Shown piece by piece: positions 44,158-53,091 of a DNA stretch of 64,000 nt. Below the pieces are notes generated by a model, which had not been told where the DNA came from, did not search any database, and worked only from the letters and a program-made list of their open reading frames with translations. The DNA comes from Streptomyces sp. L-9-10 (GTDB lineage Bacteria > Actinomycetota > Actinomycetes > Streptomycetales > Streptomycetaceae). The translations under genes and the position numbers were made by a program. Where the stretch lies: positions 124,001-188,000 of the forward strand of contig NZ_PHRF01000048.1 in NCBI RefSeq assembly GCF_004151105.1, in the 5' to 3' direction. Every line of letters begins with the position of its first letter. Position 1 is the first letter of the stretch.

Positions 44158-45473
44158 TGCGGCAGTTGATCGTCGAGGCGGACGGCGGCTCCCGGGGCAA
44201 CCCGGGGCCCGCCGGGTACGGCGCGGTCGTCCTCGACGGCCCGACCGGTGAACCGCTCGCCGAGGCCGCCGAGTACATCGGTGTCGCGACGAACAACGTC
44301 GCCGAGTACAAGGGCCTGATCGCCGGACTCAAGGCCGCCAAGGCGCTGGACCCGGCCGCCGCCGTCCGGGTCCGGATGGACTCCAAGCTCGTCGTCGAGC
44401 AGATGTCGGGGCGCTGGCAGATCAAGCACCCGGACATGAGGCCGCTGGCGGCCGAGGCGGCGCGGATCTTCCCCGCGGGACAGGTCACCTTCGAGTGGAT
44501 CCCGCGCGAGCGCAACAAGCACGCGGACCGGCTGGCCAACGAGGCGATGGACGCGGGCAGGGACGGCGGCCAGTGGGACGCGTCGGCGTCCACGGCGGCG
44601 CTGGACGCGAGCGCGGCGCGGGCGGCGGCGATGACGGAGCCGGGAGCGAACGAGGCCGTGGGGCGGGCGGCACGGACGGAGCGGTCGGAGGCGGAGCGGA
44701 CGGAAACGCCGACGTCTTCCGCGCCCGCCTCCTCCGCGCCCGCCCCCTCTGCGACCACCCCATCCGCGCCCACCCCCTCCTCCGCGCCTTCCGGTTCCGC
44801 CGCGTCTTCGGGTACCGCGTCCGTGGGCTGGGGATCCTCCGCCGACCTCGGCGCCCCCGTCACCTTCGTCCTGCTGCGGCACGGCGAGACCGCGCTCACC
44901 CCCGAGAAGCGCTTCTCGGGCAGCGGCGGCAGCGACCCGGAGCTGTCGGCGGCCGGCCGCCGACAGGCCGAGGCCGTCGCCGCGTCGCTGGCCGCGCGCG
45001 GCACCATCCAGGAGATCGTCTCCTCACCGCTCAGGCGCTGCCGCGAGACGGCGGGGGCCGTGGCGTCCCGGCTCGGTCTTGAGGTCACCGTCGAAGAGGG
45101 CCTGCGCGAGACGGACTTCGGCGCCTGGGAGGGGCTGACGTTCGCGGAGGTACGGGAGCGGTACGCCGACGATCTGAGCGCCTGGCTCGCCTCACCCGAT
45201 GTCGCGCCGACCGGCGGTGGCGAGAGCTTCGCGGCCGTGGGACGGCGCGTGGCGGCCGTCCGCGACGTGCTGCTGGAGCGGTACCGGGGCAGAACGGTGC
45301 TGGTGGTCACGCATGTCACCCCGGTGAAGACCCTGGTACGGCTGGCTCTCGGCGCACCTCCGGAGTCCCTGTTCCGGATGGAGCTGTCGGCGGCGTCGCT
45401 GTCGGCGGTGGCGTACTACGCCGACGGCAACGCGTCGGTGCGGCTCCTGAACGACACCTCGCATCTGCGCTGA
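44157..45473 (+). CDS. Bifunctional RNase HI / CobC-type acid phosphatase
   Basis: 438 residues. The ATG at 44157 shares its A with the preceding TGA; a GTG at 44154 would add one residue. RNase HI domain (~1-140): Asp in EADGGSRGNPGPAGYG, Glu in NNVAEYKGL, Asp in RMDSKLVVEQM and Asp in RNKHADRLANEA make the DEDD set. A ~90-residue Ala/Ser/Pro/Thr linker, partly repeat-encoded, leads to a histidine phosphatase domain (~238-435) with VLLRHGETALT, SSPLRRCRETA, ETDFGAWEGLTF and VVTHVTPVKTL. This is the same fusion as Mycobacterium Rv2228c, which removes RNA from hybrids and has a CobC-like phosphatase half. Confidence 0.94.
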   Translation: MRQLIVEADGGSRGNPGPAGYGAVVLDGPTGEPLAEAAEYIGVATNNVAEYKGLIAGLKAAKALDPAAAVRVRMDSKLVVEQMSGRWQIKHPDMRPLAAEAARIFPAGQVTFEWIPRERNKHADRLANEAMDAGRDGGQWDASASTAALDASAARAAAMTEPGANEAVGRAARTERSEAERTETPTSSAPASSAPAPSATTPSAPTPSSAPSGSAASSGTASVGWGSSADLGAPVTFVLLRHGETALTPEKRFSGSGGSDPELSAAGRRQAEAVAASLAARGTIQEIVSSPLRRCRETAGAVASRLGLEVTVEEGLRETDFGAWEGLTFAEVRERYADDLSAWLASPDVAPTGGGESFAAVGRRVAAVRDVLLERYRGRTVLVVTHVTPVKTLVRLALGAPPESLFRMELSAASLSAVAYYADGNASVRLLNDTSHLR

Positions 45474-45549
45474 CGCCGTGGGCGAGGATCGCGGCGCACG
45501 CCCACGGGAGTTACGCTCACGGGAGTTACATGGGGGAACTGGAGCGGAC

Positions 45550-46182
45550 GTGACCGGAGTTCCTGTCATCGCGGCGGACGGTGCGACGGTCGTACTGGGT
45601 GACACGACACGGCTCGCGCCCACGACGTTCACGGTCATGCCGGGCGAGTTCCGGTGTGTCACCGGCGGCAACGGCTCGGGGAAGACCACGCTCCTGCGCG
45701 CCTTCCTGGGCAGCCGGAGTCTGACGGCCGGTTCGTGTTCGGTCAGGGGCGAACCCGCCGACATGGCAAGACCTCCGCACCGACGTCTCGTGGCGTCGCT
45801 CGTCGAACAGATCCCCGTCGCCCGTGACATGACGCTGCGCGAGCAGGTGACACTGGTCGCCGCCTCCTGGTACGGCAATGCCCCGGAAACCGGCGAACGC
45901 GCCGAACAGGTCATCGGGCGGCTGGGATTGTCCTCACTGGGTGAACGGTTTCCCCATCAGGTCCCGTCCGGACAGTCGCAGCTCTTCAGCCTCGCGCTGA
46001 CCCTCGTGCGTCCCGCCGACGTCGTCCTGCTCGACGAGCCCGAGCGGCACCTCGACAGCCGCCGCGTCGATCTGGTGGCCACACTGCTCACCGAGCGGGC
46101 GAAGGAGGGCACGGCGTTCCTGGTCGCCACCCACGAGGCCGCTCTGGTGGACGTCTGCGACGGCCGCGTGGAGCTGGGATGA
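45550..46182 (+). CDS. Short ABC transporter ATPase
   Basis: 210 residues; GTG at 45550 with GGAG upstream (an earlier in-frame GTG at 45478 lacks one). Walker A CVTGGNGSGKTTLLRAF, a signature degenerate to VPSGQSQLFSLAL, Walker B VVLLDEPERHLD and H-loop VATHEAAL. The signature lacks the canonical LSGGQ. No accessory domain. It is coupled by ATGA to the polytopic protein that follows and presumably powers it. Confidence 0.9.
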   Translation: MTGVPVIAADGATVVLGDTTRLAPTTFTVMPGEFRCVTGGNGSGKTTLLRAFLGSRSLTAGSCSVRGEPADMARPPHRRLVASLVEQIPVARDMTLREQVTLVAASWYGNAPETGERAEQVIGRLGLSSLGERFPHQVPSGQSQLFSLALTLVRPADVVLLDEPERHLDSRRVDLVATLLTERAKEGTAFLVATHEAALVDVCDGRVELG

Positions 46183-47723
46183 CGGCGCACGGCATCGCGG
46201 CATCCGGCTCCGATGCCGGAACCCGCGTCCACGCCGTACGGCAGCGGTACGCCCGCCGCGGCGGCCGTGCCACGGTGCGTGGCCGTGCGTACGCCGCCTA
46301 TCTCGTCGTGCTGTTCGCCGTCTTCTACCTGGTGCCGGCCTTCCACGCCGCGAGCACCTCGCCGGCGCTGGTCTCCGTGGGGTCTCTCGCCGGGGCGACG
46401 CCCGTGGCCTGCGCGCTCGCGGTCGCGGTGTGCTGGGGTGCCCAACTCGCCGGCCGGTTCTGGGGACCGCTGGTGATCCAGCCGTTCCTGCTGCACGTGT
46501 TCCTGTCGACGGACCTCTCCCCGGCGTACTACCTCGGCACGATCGCCCGGCGCCGACTGCTGTACGCGAGCACGGCCACGCTGCTGTCGGCGTGCGCGGC
46601 GGCGTACCTCACGACCGACCTGTTCGATCACCCCGACACCGCGCTGCGGGGTCTCGCGGTCGTGGTGGGTCTCGGTGCCGTCGCCGCGGTGGCCTGGCTG
46701 TGGGGCCAGGTCCGGGCGGTGCCGGACAATCTCGTGCTCGCTTCCGCCGCGGGCGCCGTGGCGCTCGTCGTGACAGCGATCAGCCGGATGACCTCGGCCG
46801 GCGGGGGCGGCCCGTGGCTCGTCGCGGGCGTGCCGGCGGCCACGGCCGCGGCCCTCGGACGGGCGGCCTTCCGGTCGATCCGTACGGTCGACCTCGCCAG
46901 ACTCGCGCGCGAGTCGGCACGCGCCTCCCAGGCCCACGCGTACGCGTGGACGGGGACGCTCCACCACGCGCTCGACCTGTACCGGCCGGAGCCGCGCGGG
47001 CTCACCTCGGCCCTGATCCGTTCGGACGGACGTCTTCGCGGATACCTCGCCCAGGGGGCGATCCGGGCGCTTCGCACGCCCGGTCGCGTGATCGCGGCCG
47101 TGACGCTCCTGCTGATCGGCGGCGCCGTGCTGTCGCTCGGGGCGGCCGGGCCGGAAGACGGTCCGGCGTTGTTCTGGTGGGTGGCCGGGGCGGTCTGTGT
47201 GTACCTGGGATCCGGGTGGGTGAGCGAGACATGGCGCGGTCTGCGCGACGAACTGACCCTGGCCCCGCTGTTCGGTGAGTGGTGGGGCGGGACGCTCGCC
47301 CGCACGCTGGCCTGGCCCGTCGTCGCCGTAACGGTCGGAGCGTGCCTGGGAGGCGGCCTCGCGATCATCACCCGGTGGCCGCCGCACAGCGGACGCCCGG
47401 TGGACACGGTCCTGCTCCTCGCGGGGTCGGTGGTGCTGGTGCTCGGTGCCAGGTTCCTGCGTGAGATGAAGCTGCACCTGCCGCTCGAACTGCTTCTCCC
47501 GGTCATCACGCCACTCGGCGACCTCTCCGGGCTGCGCATTGTGGCGTGGCAGTTCGACGGAGTCGTCGTGGTGGTGCTCGGCATCGCCGTGCTGGACGCC
47601 GTCCCGTCCGCGCTCGGTGCGACCGCGCTCGCGCTCGGCCTGGCCGCCTGCTGCGTGTGGACGGGGCTGCGCCGGACGGGATGGGCGCACCGGGGACTGC
47701 TCTCCCGTCTCAGCCGGGCGTAG
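46179..47723 (+). CDS. Polytopic membrane protein paired with ABC ATPase (DUF6297-like)
   Basis: 514 residues; ATG at 46179 overlaps the ATPase stop. About ten to twelve membrane segments lie in two groups separated by a cytoplasmic region near 230-300 (RSIRTVDLARLARESARASQAHAYAWTG, GTLHHALDLYRPEPRGLTSALIRSDGR). The arrangement resembles bacteriocin- or lantibiotic-type ABC permeases and the family I know as DUF6297. Together with the 210-residue ATPase it forms a two-gene exporter of unknown cargo. No peptide precursor gene was seen next to it. Confidence 0.8.
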   Translation: MTAHGIAASGSDAGTRVHAVRQRYARRGGRATVRGRAYAAYLVVLFAVFYLVPAFHAASTSPALVSVGSLAGATPVACALAVAVCWGAQLAGRFWGPLVIQPFLLHVFLSTDLSPAYYLGTIARRRLLYASTATLLSACAAAYLTTDLFDHPDTALRGLAVVVGLGAVAAVAWLWGQVRAVPDNLVLASAAGAVALVVTAISRMTSAGGGGPWLVAGVPAATAAALGRAAFRSIRTVDLARLARESARASQAHAYAWTGTLHHALDLYRPEPRGLTSALIRSDGRLRGYLAQGAIRALRTPGRVIAAVTLLLIGGAVLSLGAAGPEDGPALFWWVAGAVCVYLGSGWVSETWRGLRDELTLAPLFGEWWGGTLARTLAWPVVAVTVGACLGGGLAIITRWPPHSGRPVDTVLLLAGSVVLVLGARFLREMKLHLPLELLLPVITPLGDLSGLRIVAWQFDGVVVVVLGIAVLDAVPSALGATALALGLAACCVWTGLRRTGWAHRGLLSRLSRA

Positions 47724-47799
47724 GCCCTGTCGTGGTGGTCCCCCGGGCGAGCGGGCGCGGCACCGGCCGGCTGGCAGGCGTTTCCCCGGTCCGGCCGGC

Positions 47800-48444
47800 T
47801 CAGGAGCGGCGCGTCTCGCGCAGTGTCGACGCCTCGCGGGCCAGTGACTCGACCCGGTCCCAGTCCTTGGCCGCCAGCGCGTCCGCCGGGAGCATCCATG
47901 TGCCGCCGACGCAGCCGACGTTCGGCAGGGCGAGATACGACGGTGCCTTCTCCGCCGTGATGCCGCCCGTGGGGCAGAACCGGGCCCCCGGGAGCGGACC
48001 GGCCAGGGACTTGAGGTAGGCCGTGCCGCCCGCGGCCTCCGCAGGGAAGAACTTCATCTCCGTCACCCCGCGCTCCAGCAGCGCCACGACCTCGGAGGTG
48101 GTCGACACCCCCGGCAGGAACGGCACATCCGAGTCCCGCATCGCGGCCAGCAGCGTGTCCGTCCACCCGGGGCTGACCAGAAAGCGCGCGCCCGCCCGCA
48201 CCGAGCCGGCCACGGCGTCGGCCGTGATGACCGTGCCCGCGCCGACCACCGCGTCCGGCACCTCCGCCGCGATCGCGCGGATCGCCGCCAACGCGGCCGG
48301 CGTCCGCAGCGTCACCTCGATCGCGGGCAGTCCGCCCGCGACGAGGGCGCGGGCGAGAGGTACGGCGTCGGCGGCATCGTCGAGGACGACGACAGGGATG
48401 ACGGGGGCGAGGTCCAGCACGGAAGCCACGGGCGCGGAGGTCAT
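47800..48444 (-). CDS. eda: 2-Keto-3-deoxy-6-phosphogluconate (KDPG) aldolase
   Basis: 214 residues; ATG at 48444, where GCAGGA lies nine to twelve bases upstream. Class I aldolase TIM barrel: Glu in GLPAIEVTLRTPAAL, GAGTVITADAV, FLVSPGWTDTLL, the Schiff-base Lys in VTEMKFFPAEAAGG, and CPTGGITAEKAPSYLALPNVGCVGGTWM. It cleaves KDPG (and often 2-keto-4-hydroxyglutarate or KDPGal) to pyruvate and an aldehyde in the cytoplasm. No other Entner-Doudoroff gene is adjacent. It is convergent with the ABC-partner membrane gene. Confidence 0.93.
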   Translation of the reverse strand: MTSAPVASVLDLAPVIPVVVLDDAADAVPLARALVAGGLPAIEVTLRTPAALAAIRAIAAEVPDAVVGAGTVITADAVAGSVRAGARFLVSPGWTDTLLAAMRDSDVPFLPGVSTTSEVVALLERGVTEMKFFPAEAAGGTAYLKSLAGPLPGARFCPTGGITAEKAPSYLALPNVGCVGGTWMLPADALAAKDWDRVESLAREASTLRETRRS

Positions 48445-48529
48445 GGCCACATCCTGCCGCGCCCATACCATTCCACGCAATGACCGTTGCGCAGGGTGCA
48501 ACGCGTCAGGGGTGCGGGCCGGTGCGGGC

Positions 48530-49336
48530 TCAGTGGATCTCCGTGACCACCACGTCCAGCGCCCACGTACGCCCCGCCTTCCCCGGAGCGGTCGCCTCCA
48601 CCACGTACCCCAGCTCCCGCAGCGTCTCCACCAGCTCGGCGGGGCCCTTCGGCCGGGCGCCCGCCGTCAGCAGATCCCGCACCAGCCGGCCCTTCGTCGC
48701 CTTGTTGAAGTGGCTGACCACGGACCGCTTCTCCGCGCCGGTGACCGGATCGGTCTGTGCGTGCAGCACCCGCACCGTCGCCGTACGTCCGGCCAGTTCG
48801 CCCTTCGGCCTCCACGCGGCGGCATACGCCGACGACCGCAGATCGAGCACGGTCCCGCCGCCCGCCACCTCCGGCAGGACGGACTCCATCGGCCCGCGCC
48901 AGTACGCGCCCAGCGCGCCGAGCCCCGGCAGCTTGACGCCCATCGAGCAGCGGTACGGGGGGATCCGGTCGCCCATCCGTACCGCGCCCCACAGCCCCGA
49001 GAAGACCAGCAGCGACTTCGCCGCCCGCCGCCGGGCCGCGGTGTCGAGCGTGGCCAGATCCAGTGCGTCGTACAGCACGCCGGTGTAGATCTCCCCGGCC
49101 GGGCGGGTGCCCGCCGTACGCAGCTCCACGTTCTTCGCGATCTCGCCGCGCAGCCCCTCGCTGAGACCGAGCACGTCGCGCGCCTTCTCCTCGTCGGCGG
49201 CGCACAACCCGACGAGTTCGTCCAGTACGGCGACCCTGGCCGCGGTCAGTCCCGGCAGGGAGAGGGACTCCGGCTTCAGCGGAGCGCCGCGCCCGGAAGC
49301 GGCCTTTCCTTCCGACGGCGGCAACAGCACGAGCAC
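48530..49336 (-). CDS. yaaA: Peroxide stress protein YaaA (DUF328)
   Basis: 268 residues; GTG at 49336 with GAGGAG ten bases upstream. Family landmarks: VLVLLPPSEGKA at the N-terminus, RPAGEIYTGVLYDALDL, LLVFSGLWGAVRMGDRIPPYRCSMGVKLPGLG, GGTVLDLRSSAYAAAW and VVSHFNKATKGRLVRDLL. In E. coli YaaA lowers free iron and protects DNA under peroxide stress. It is monocistronic; an iron box or OxyR site was not recognised upstream. Confidence 0.93.
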   Translation of the reverse strand: MLVLLPPSEGKAASGRGAPLKPESLSLPGLTAARVAVLDELVGLCAADEEKARDVLGLSEGLRGEIAKNVELRTAGTRPAGEIYTGVLYDALDLATLDTAARRRAAKSLLVFSGLWGAVRMGDRIPPYRCSMGVKLPGLGALGAYWRGPMESVLPEVAGGGTVLDLRSSAYAAAWRPKGELAGRTATVRVLHAQTDPVTGAEKRSVVSHFNKATKGRLVRDLLTAGARPKGPAELVETLRELGYVVEATAPGKAGRTWALDVVVTEIH

Positions 49337-49479
49337 GGTGGTTCTCCTCGGACGACGTACGGGACAAGGGGGCGTGGGGCAAAGGGGATGCGGGACAAGG
49401 GGATGCGGCCCCCGCGCCAGCGTAGGCGACGGGCGGCCCACGCCGGGCCGCCGCCCGAGCGGCTGCCGGCCCGCTGCTC

Positions 49480-49550
49480 GGGTCGCCGCCGCCGCTGCCC
49501 GGGTCGCCGCCGCCGCTGCCCGGGTCGCCGTCGGCCCGCTGCCCGGGTCG
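49480..49550. repeat. 21-bp GC-rich tandem repeat
   Basis: Two exact copies of a 21-base unit beginning GGGTCGCCGCCGCC (49480-49500 and 49501-49521), and a diverged 23-base third, lie between the divergent yaaA and RNB genes. Non-coding on both strands as far as can be judged. Confidence 0.8.
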
Positions 49551-49622
49551 CCGCACGAGCCGTACAGGGCGCGTGGGGCGCAGGGGGCTTTCGCTCGCCG
49601 CGCCGCCCGCTTCCGTCCGCCA

Positions 49623-49628
49623 TAGGCT
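49623..49628 (+). promoter_or_regulatory. Leaderless -10 element (TAGGCT) of the RNB gene
   Basis: TAGGCT (TANNNT) ends six bases before the ATG at 49635, with no ribosome-binding site. Confidence 0.5.
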
Positions 49629-49634
49629 CGATTC

Positions 49635-51194
49635 ATGCCCCGCTGTCATCTGCACACGGCCGGCGCGGCCGACGCCCCGCTGCGGGCCGCCCTGGGCGAG
49701 CTGCGTACGGCGCTCGACGTGCCCGGGGCGTTCTCGGCCGCCGTCCGCGCCGAGACGGAGCGGGTCGTACGGGCCCCACGGCCGCCGGACGACGGCTGGC
49801 TCGCGGGCCACGACGCCACCGCCGTCGAGCTGTTCACCATCGACCCGCCCGGCGCCCCCGACCTCGACCAGGCGATGGAACTGGCCCGGCGCGCGGGCGG
49901 CGGCTTCCGGGTCCGGTACGCGATCGCCGATGTCGCCGCGTTCGTGACCCCGGGCGGCACGCTCGACGCCGAGGCCCACCGTCGCGTACAGACCCTCTAC
50001 TTCCCCGACGGCGGGGTGCCGCTGTACCCCGCAGTCCTCTCCGAGGACGCGGCCGGTCTGCTGCCGGACCGGACCAGGCCGGCCCTGCTCTGGCAGATCG
50101 ACCTGGACGCGGAGGGCCGGACCGTCTCGGCCGAGGTCCGCAGGGCGCTCGTACGGAGCAGGGCGAGGCTCGACTACGCGGGTGCGCAGCGGGAGATCGA
50201 CGCGGGGACGGCCCCGGAATCCCTCGCTCTGCTGAAGGAGATCGGGCTGCTGCGCGAACGGCTGGAACGGGAGCGCGGTGGGATCTCCCTCAGCGTCCCC
50301 GAGCAGGAGATCGTGGAGTGCCCACCGCGACCGGGCAGTGTGTCCGGCGATGCGCCGGGCGGCCGGTCCGGCAGTGTGTCCGGTGACCGGTCCGGCAGTG
50401 CGCCCGGCGGCCGGTCCGGCGGCGTCTCGTACACCGTCGCGTACCGCGCCCCGCTCCCCGTCGAGGGCTGGAACGCCCAGATCTCCCTGCTCACCGGCAT
50501 GGTCGCCGCCCGGCTGATGCTGACGGCCGGCACCGGCATCCTCCGTACGCTGCCCAGCGCCCCGGACGGCGCGGTCGGCCGGCTCCGCCGCTCGGCGAAG
50601 GCACTGGGCATCGACTGGCCGCACCACGTCGCGTACGCCGAGACCCTCCGCTCCCTCGACCCCCACAACGCCCGCCACGCCGCCTTCCTCCAGGAGTGCA
50701 CGGCGCTGCTGCGCGGCGCGGGCTACACCGTGTTCACCGATGGCCGGACCCCTCAGCCCGCCGTCCACGCGGCCGTCGCCGCCCCGTACACCCACTGCAC
50801 GGCCCCGCTGCGGCGGCTCGTCGACCGGTACGCGGGGGAGATCTGTCTGAGCGCGGTGGCGGGCCAGGACCCGCCGGAATGGGTGCTCGCGGCCCTGGAC
50901 ACGCTGCCCAAGGAGATGGCCGCGGGCGCGGAACGGGCCAATACGGTGGAGCGCGAGTGCGTCGACATCGTCGAGGCGGCGCTGCTCAGGGGGCGGGTCG
51001 GCGAGATCTTCGACGGGTACGTGGTCGATGTGCGGGAGCGCGATCCGGCCGTCGGCACGGTCCATCTGGAGGACCCCGCCGTGATCGCCCGTATCGAGGG
51101 CGGCGCCACACCACTCCCGCTGGGGGAGCGGCTGCGGGTACGGCTCACCCAGGCTGATCCGGGGCTGGCGAAGGTGCTGTTCGCGCCCGCGTGA
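49635..51194 (+). CDS. RNB-domain exoribonuclease (RNase II/R-like)
   Basis: 519 residues; ATG at 49635. RNB domain (~65-430) with the catalytic Asp cluster in FTIDPPGAPDLDQAMEL, RVRYAIADVAAFV, TLYFPDGGVPLYPAVLSEDAAGLL, LLTGMVAARLML, and AAPYTHCTAPLRRLVDRYAGEI. The N-terminal cold-shock domains and the C-terminal S1 domain of full RNase R are largely missing (only ~80 residues follow RNB), as in the short actinobacterial form. A repeat-encoded GGRSGSVSGD insertion occupies residues ~232-263. It acts 3'-to-5' on RNA. The last 50 bases overlap the convergent gene. Confidence 0.92.
   Translation: MPRCHLHTAGAADAPLRAALGELRTALDVPGAFSAAVRAETERVVRAPRPPDDGWLAGHDATAVELFTIDPPGAPDLDQAMELARRAGGGFRVRYAIADVAAFVTPGGTLDAEAHRRVQTLYFPDGGVPLYPAVLSEDAAGLLPDRTRPALLWQIDLDAEGRTVSAEVRRALVRSRARLDYAGAQREIDAGTAPESLALLKEIGLLRERLERERGGISLSVPEQEIVECPPRPGSVSGDAPGGRSGSVSGDRSGSAPGGRSGGVSYTVAYRAPLPVEGWNAQISLLTGMVAARLMLTAGTGILRTLPSAPDGAVGRLRRSAKALGIDWPHHVAYAETLRSLDPHNARHAAFLQECTALLRGAGYTVFTDGRTPQPAVHAAVAAPYTHCTAPLRRLVDRYAGEICLSAVAGQDPPEWVLAALDTLPKEMAAGAERANTVERECVDIVEAALLRGRVGEIFDGYVVDVRERDPAVGTVHLEDPAVIARIEGGATPLPLGERLRVRLTQADPGLAKVLFAPA
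50331..50424 (+). repeat. Coding repeat inserted in the RNB domain
   Basis: Imperfect GGCCGGTCCGGCAGTGTGTC units encode the GGRSGSVSGD insertion within an otherwise conserved catalytic domain. Confidence 0.75.
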
Positions 51195-51831
51195 GTGCCT
51201 GATCGAGCGCCCTGACCAGCTCGGCGGGACCGTCCGCGTGAAAACGGACCACTCGGGCCCGCCCGCGCCGCCCGAGGGGCCGTACGAACGTGACGGGCGC
51301 GGTCAGCTCCACCCGTACGGTCGTCTGGCCGCCCACGGCGAGATCGAGGACTCCGCCGTCCGCCGGGTCGAACTCGATCAGGCCGCCGCTCTGCGGGTAG
51401 CGCCGGTCGACATGGACGGAAGCGATCCGCTCCGCCTCGACGGAGAGATCGAAGAGCGAGCCGTACCGGATCTTCAACGACCCGTCCGCGCCCACCACAT
51501 GGGGCCGCGTCACACAGCCCGCGTGCAACCCCAGCACCATCACCACCGCGTAGACGTCCAGCACCAGCGCGATCCGGTGCACCACCGGCCAGGGGATCAG
51601 CACGGCCAGTGCCACCGTCTCGACGACGGCGACGAAGAGCAGGCCGTACATCATCGCCGTCTGCGGGCCGGTGTACGCAGCGGCGTGATCGCCCTCCCGC
51701 ACCCCGTGCGTACGGCGCGCGACCCACCGCCCGAGACTGCCGAAGGCCCGCATCTCATGCGCGACCAGCCGTCGTACGGGCTCGGGTACACCGGCACGGA
51801 CCGCCGAGGCGAGCGACACGAGCCACTTCAC
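51145..51831 (-). CDS. Two-TM protein with PH-like C-terminal domain
   Basis: 228 residues. The GTG at 51831 overlaps the MerR stop (GTGA), fixing the start. Residues ~60-105 hold two membrane helices (TAMMYGLLFVAVVETVALAVLIPW, HRIALVLDVYAVVMVLGLHAGC). The following ~110 residues (SLKIRYGSLFDLSVEAERIASVHVDRR, TTVRVELTAPVTFVRPLG, ARVVRFHADGPAELVRALDQAL) have the strand pattern of bacterial PH-like domains. It is translationally coupled to a MerR regulator, so membrane-stress or drug response is plausible. Its 3' end overlaps the RNB gene by 50 bases. Confidence 0.82.
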   Translation of the reverse strand: MKWLVSLASAVRAGVPEPVRRLVAHEMRAFGSLGRWVARRTHGVREGDHAAAYTGPQTAMMYGLLFVAVVETVALAVLIPWPVVHRIALVLDVYAVVMVLGLHAGCVTRPHVVGADGSLKIRYGSLFDLSVEAERIASVHVDRRYPQSGGLIEFDPADGGVLDLAVGGQTTVRVELTAPVTFVRPLGRRGRARVVRFHADGPAELVRALDQALTRARTAPSPAPDQPG

Positions 51832-52583
51832 GACGGTCCCCCTTCCGCTGCCGGCGTCCGCGTCGCCAGCGCCTCCATGACCAGACGGGCGCACTCGGCC
51901 TGGGCCGGTGGGAAGTCGGCGAGCAGGGCTTCCCCGAACCCGGCGACGACGGGCTGCCCCGTCGCCTTCGGGATCGCGGCCAGCACCTCGTCCGGGATGG
52001 CGGCGACGAAGGCGTCGGCGAGGGGCGCGATCCGGGGGTCGTCGGGCGCCGCGTCGGCGAGTTCGTCCAGCTGACGGTAGAGACCGAGCAGCTCCGGGCT
52101 CTCCGCGAGAGGGCGCAGCGCCTCGTAGAACTGTTCGCTGCCCAGGGCGGTGTCGTACAGGACCAGCAGTTCGCGATCCTTGGTGCCCATGGGGGAGTCG
52201 GTCGCCGGAGCGGCGCTCAGCAGCCGCGCCAGCGCGGGCGACACCGGCCCCTCGGCGGACGGCGGGCTCTCCATCAGCTCGGCGAGCCTGGCGCGCCGCA
52301 CCCGGATCCCGGCCTCCTGCCGCGCGAGATCGGCGTCCAGCTCGCCGAGCACCTCGGTGAGTTCGCGCCCGGCGTCGTCGGAGATCACGTCCCGCACCTC
52401 GTCCAGGGCGAGCCCCAGCTCGGTCAGCCGCCTGATCCGGGCGAGCAGGACGGCGTCCCGCACCGAGTAGTCACGGTAGCCATTGGTCCGCCGGGCGGGT
52501 TCGGGCAGCAGGCCCAGGTGGTGGTAGTGCCGTACCGCTCGTGTGGTGACTCCGACGAGGGCGGCGATCTCCGCGATCCGCAT
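51828..52583 (-). CDS. MerR-family transcriptional regulator
   Basis: 251 residues; ATG at 52583. N-terminal winged helix MRIAEIAALVGVTTRAVRHYHHLGLLPEPARRTNGYRDYSVRDAVLLARIRRLTELGLALDEV is classical MerR, followed by a coiled coil. The C-terminal ~140 residues (ELLVLYDTALGSEQFYEALRPLAESPE, AFVAAIPDEVLAAIPKATGQP) resemble TipA-S-like/drug-binding domains. No Cys metal site is present. Its own promoter has the 19-bp spacer and dyad symmetry of MerR-activated promoters, so autoregulation is likely. It is co-transcribed with the PH-like membrane protein. Confidence 0.92.
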   Translation of the reverse strand: MRIAEIAALVGVTTRAVRHYHHLGLLPEPARRTNGYRDYSVRDAVLLARIRRLTELGLALDEVRDVISDDAGRELTEVLGELDADLARQEAGIRVRRARLAELMESPPSAEGPVSPALARLLSAAPATDSPMGTKDRELLVLYDTALGSEQFYEALRPLAESPELLGLYRQLDELADAAPDDPRIAPLADAFVAAIPDEVLAAIPKATGQPVVAGFGEALLADFPPAQAECARLVMEALATRTPAAEGGPS

Positions 52584-52589
52584 GGCCCC

Positions 52590-52620
52590 AGTAGAAACCC
52601 TGACGTAGCGGCAAGGTCAA
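52590..52620 (-). promoter_or_regulatory. MerR-type promoter/operator with 19-bp spacer
   Basis: On the minus strand TTGACC (52620-52615) and TCTACT (52595-52590) are 19 bp apart, as in MerR-regulated promoters. CCTTGCCG-CTA-CGTCAGGG in the spacer is an imperfect dyad. The -10 ends six bases before the ATG, so the transcript is probably leaderless. Confidence 0.75.
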
Positions 52621-52657
52621 GCCCCGTCCTCCGGCGCCGGGCCCCCCTCCCGCCGGG

Positions 52658-52663
52658 TAACAT
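52658..52663 (+). promoter_or_regulatory. -10 element (TAACAT) of rnpB
   Basis: TAACAT ends eight bases before the closing helix of the RNA begins. No clear -35 is visible. Confidence 0.45.
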
Positions 52664-52671
52664 GGCCGACA

Positions 52672-53083
52672 CGGCAGACGAGCCGGGCGGACGGCCGCGT
52701 CAAGATCTTCGATCTTGCCGAGGAACGTCCGGGCTCCACAGGGCAGGGTGGTGGCTAACGGCCACCCGGGGTGACTCGCGGGACAGTGCCACAGAAAACA
52801 GACCGCCCGGCGCTTCGGCGCCGGGTAAGGGTGAAACGGTGGTGTAAGAGACCACCAGCGCCTGAGGCGACTCAGGCGGCTAGGTAAACCCCACCCGGAG
52901 CAAGGTCAAGAGGGGCCATCGGCTGATGACCCTGCGCGGACGACCGAGGGCTGCCCGCCCGAGTCCGCGGGTAGACCGCACGAGACCGGCGGCAACGCCG
53001 GTCCTAGATGGATGGCCGTCTCCCCGGCCGCCGCGAGGCGACCGGGCGACAGAACCCGGCGTACAGCCCGACTCGTCTGCCGC
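52672..53083 (+). ncRNA. rnpB: RNase P RNA
   Basis: The ends CGGCAGACGAG (52672-52682) and CTCGTCTGCCG (53072-53082) pair perfectly over 11 bp (P1). Inside are the conserved RNase P blocks: GAGGAACGTCCGGGCTCC, GACAGTGCCACAGAAAACAGA, AGGGTGAAACGGTGGTGTAAGAG, AGGTAAACCCC, the CAGAACCCGGCGTACAG element near the 3' end, and the tRNA-CCA-binding loop. It is the ancestral A type. This is the catalytic RNA that matures tRNA 5' ends together with the RnpA protein encoded elsewhere. Exact ends may differ by a few bases. Confidence 0.95.
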
Positions 53084-53091
53084 CAAGGACT

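Noticed and set aside
45478..45549. Upstream GTG start for the short ABC ATPase
   Set aside because: It would add 24 residues of no recognisable pattern; GGAG fits the GTG at 45550.
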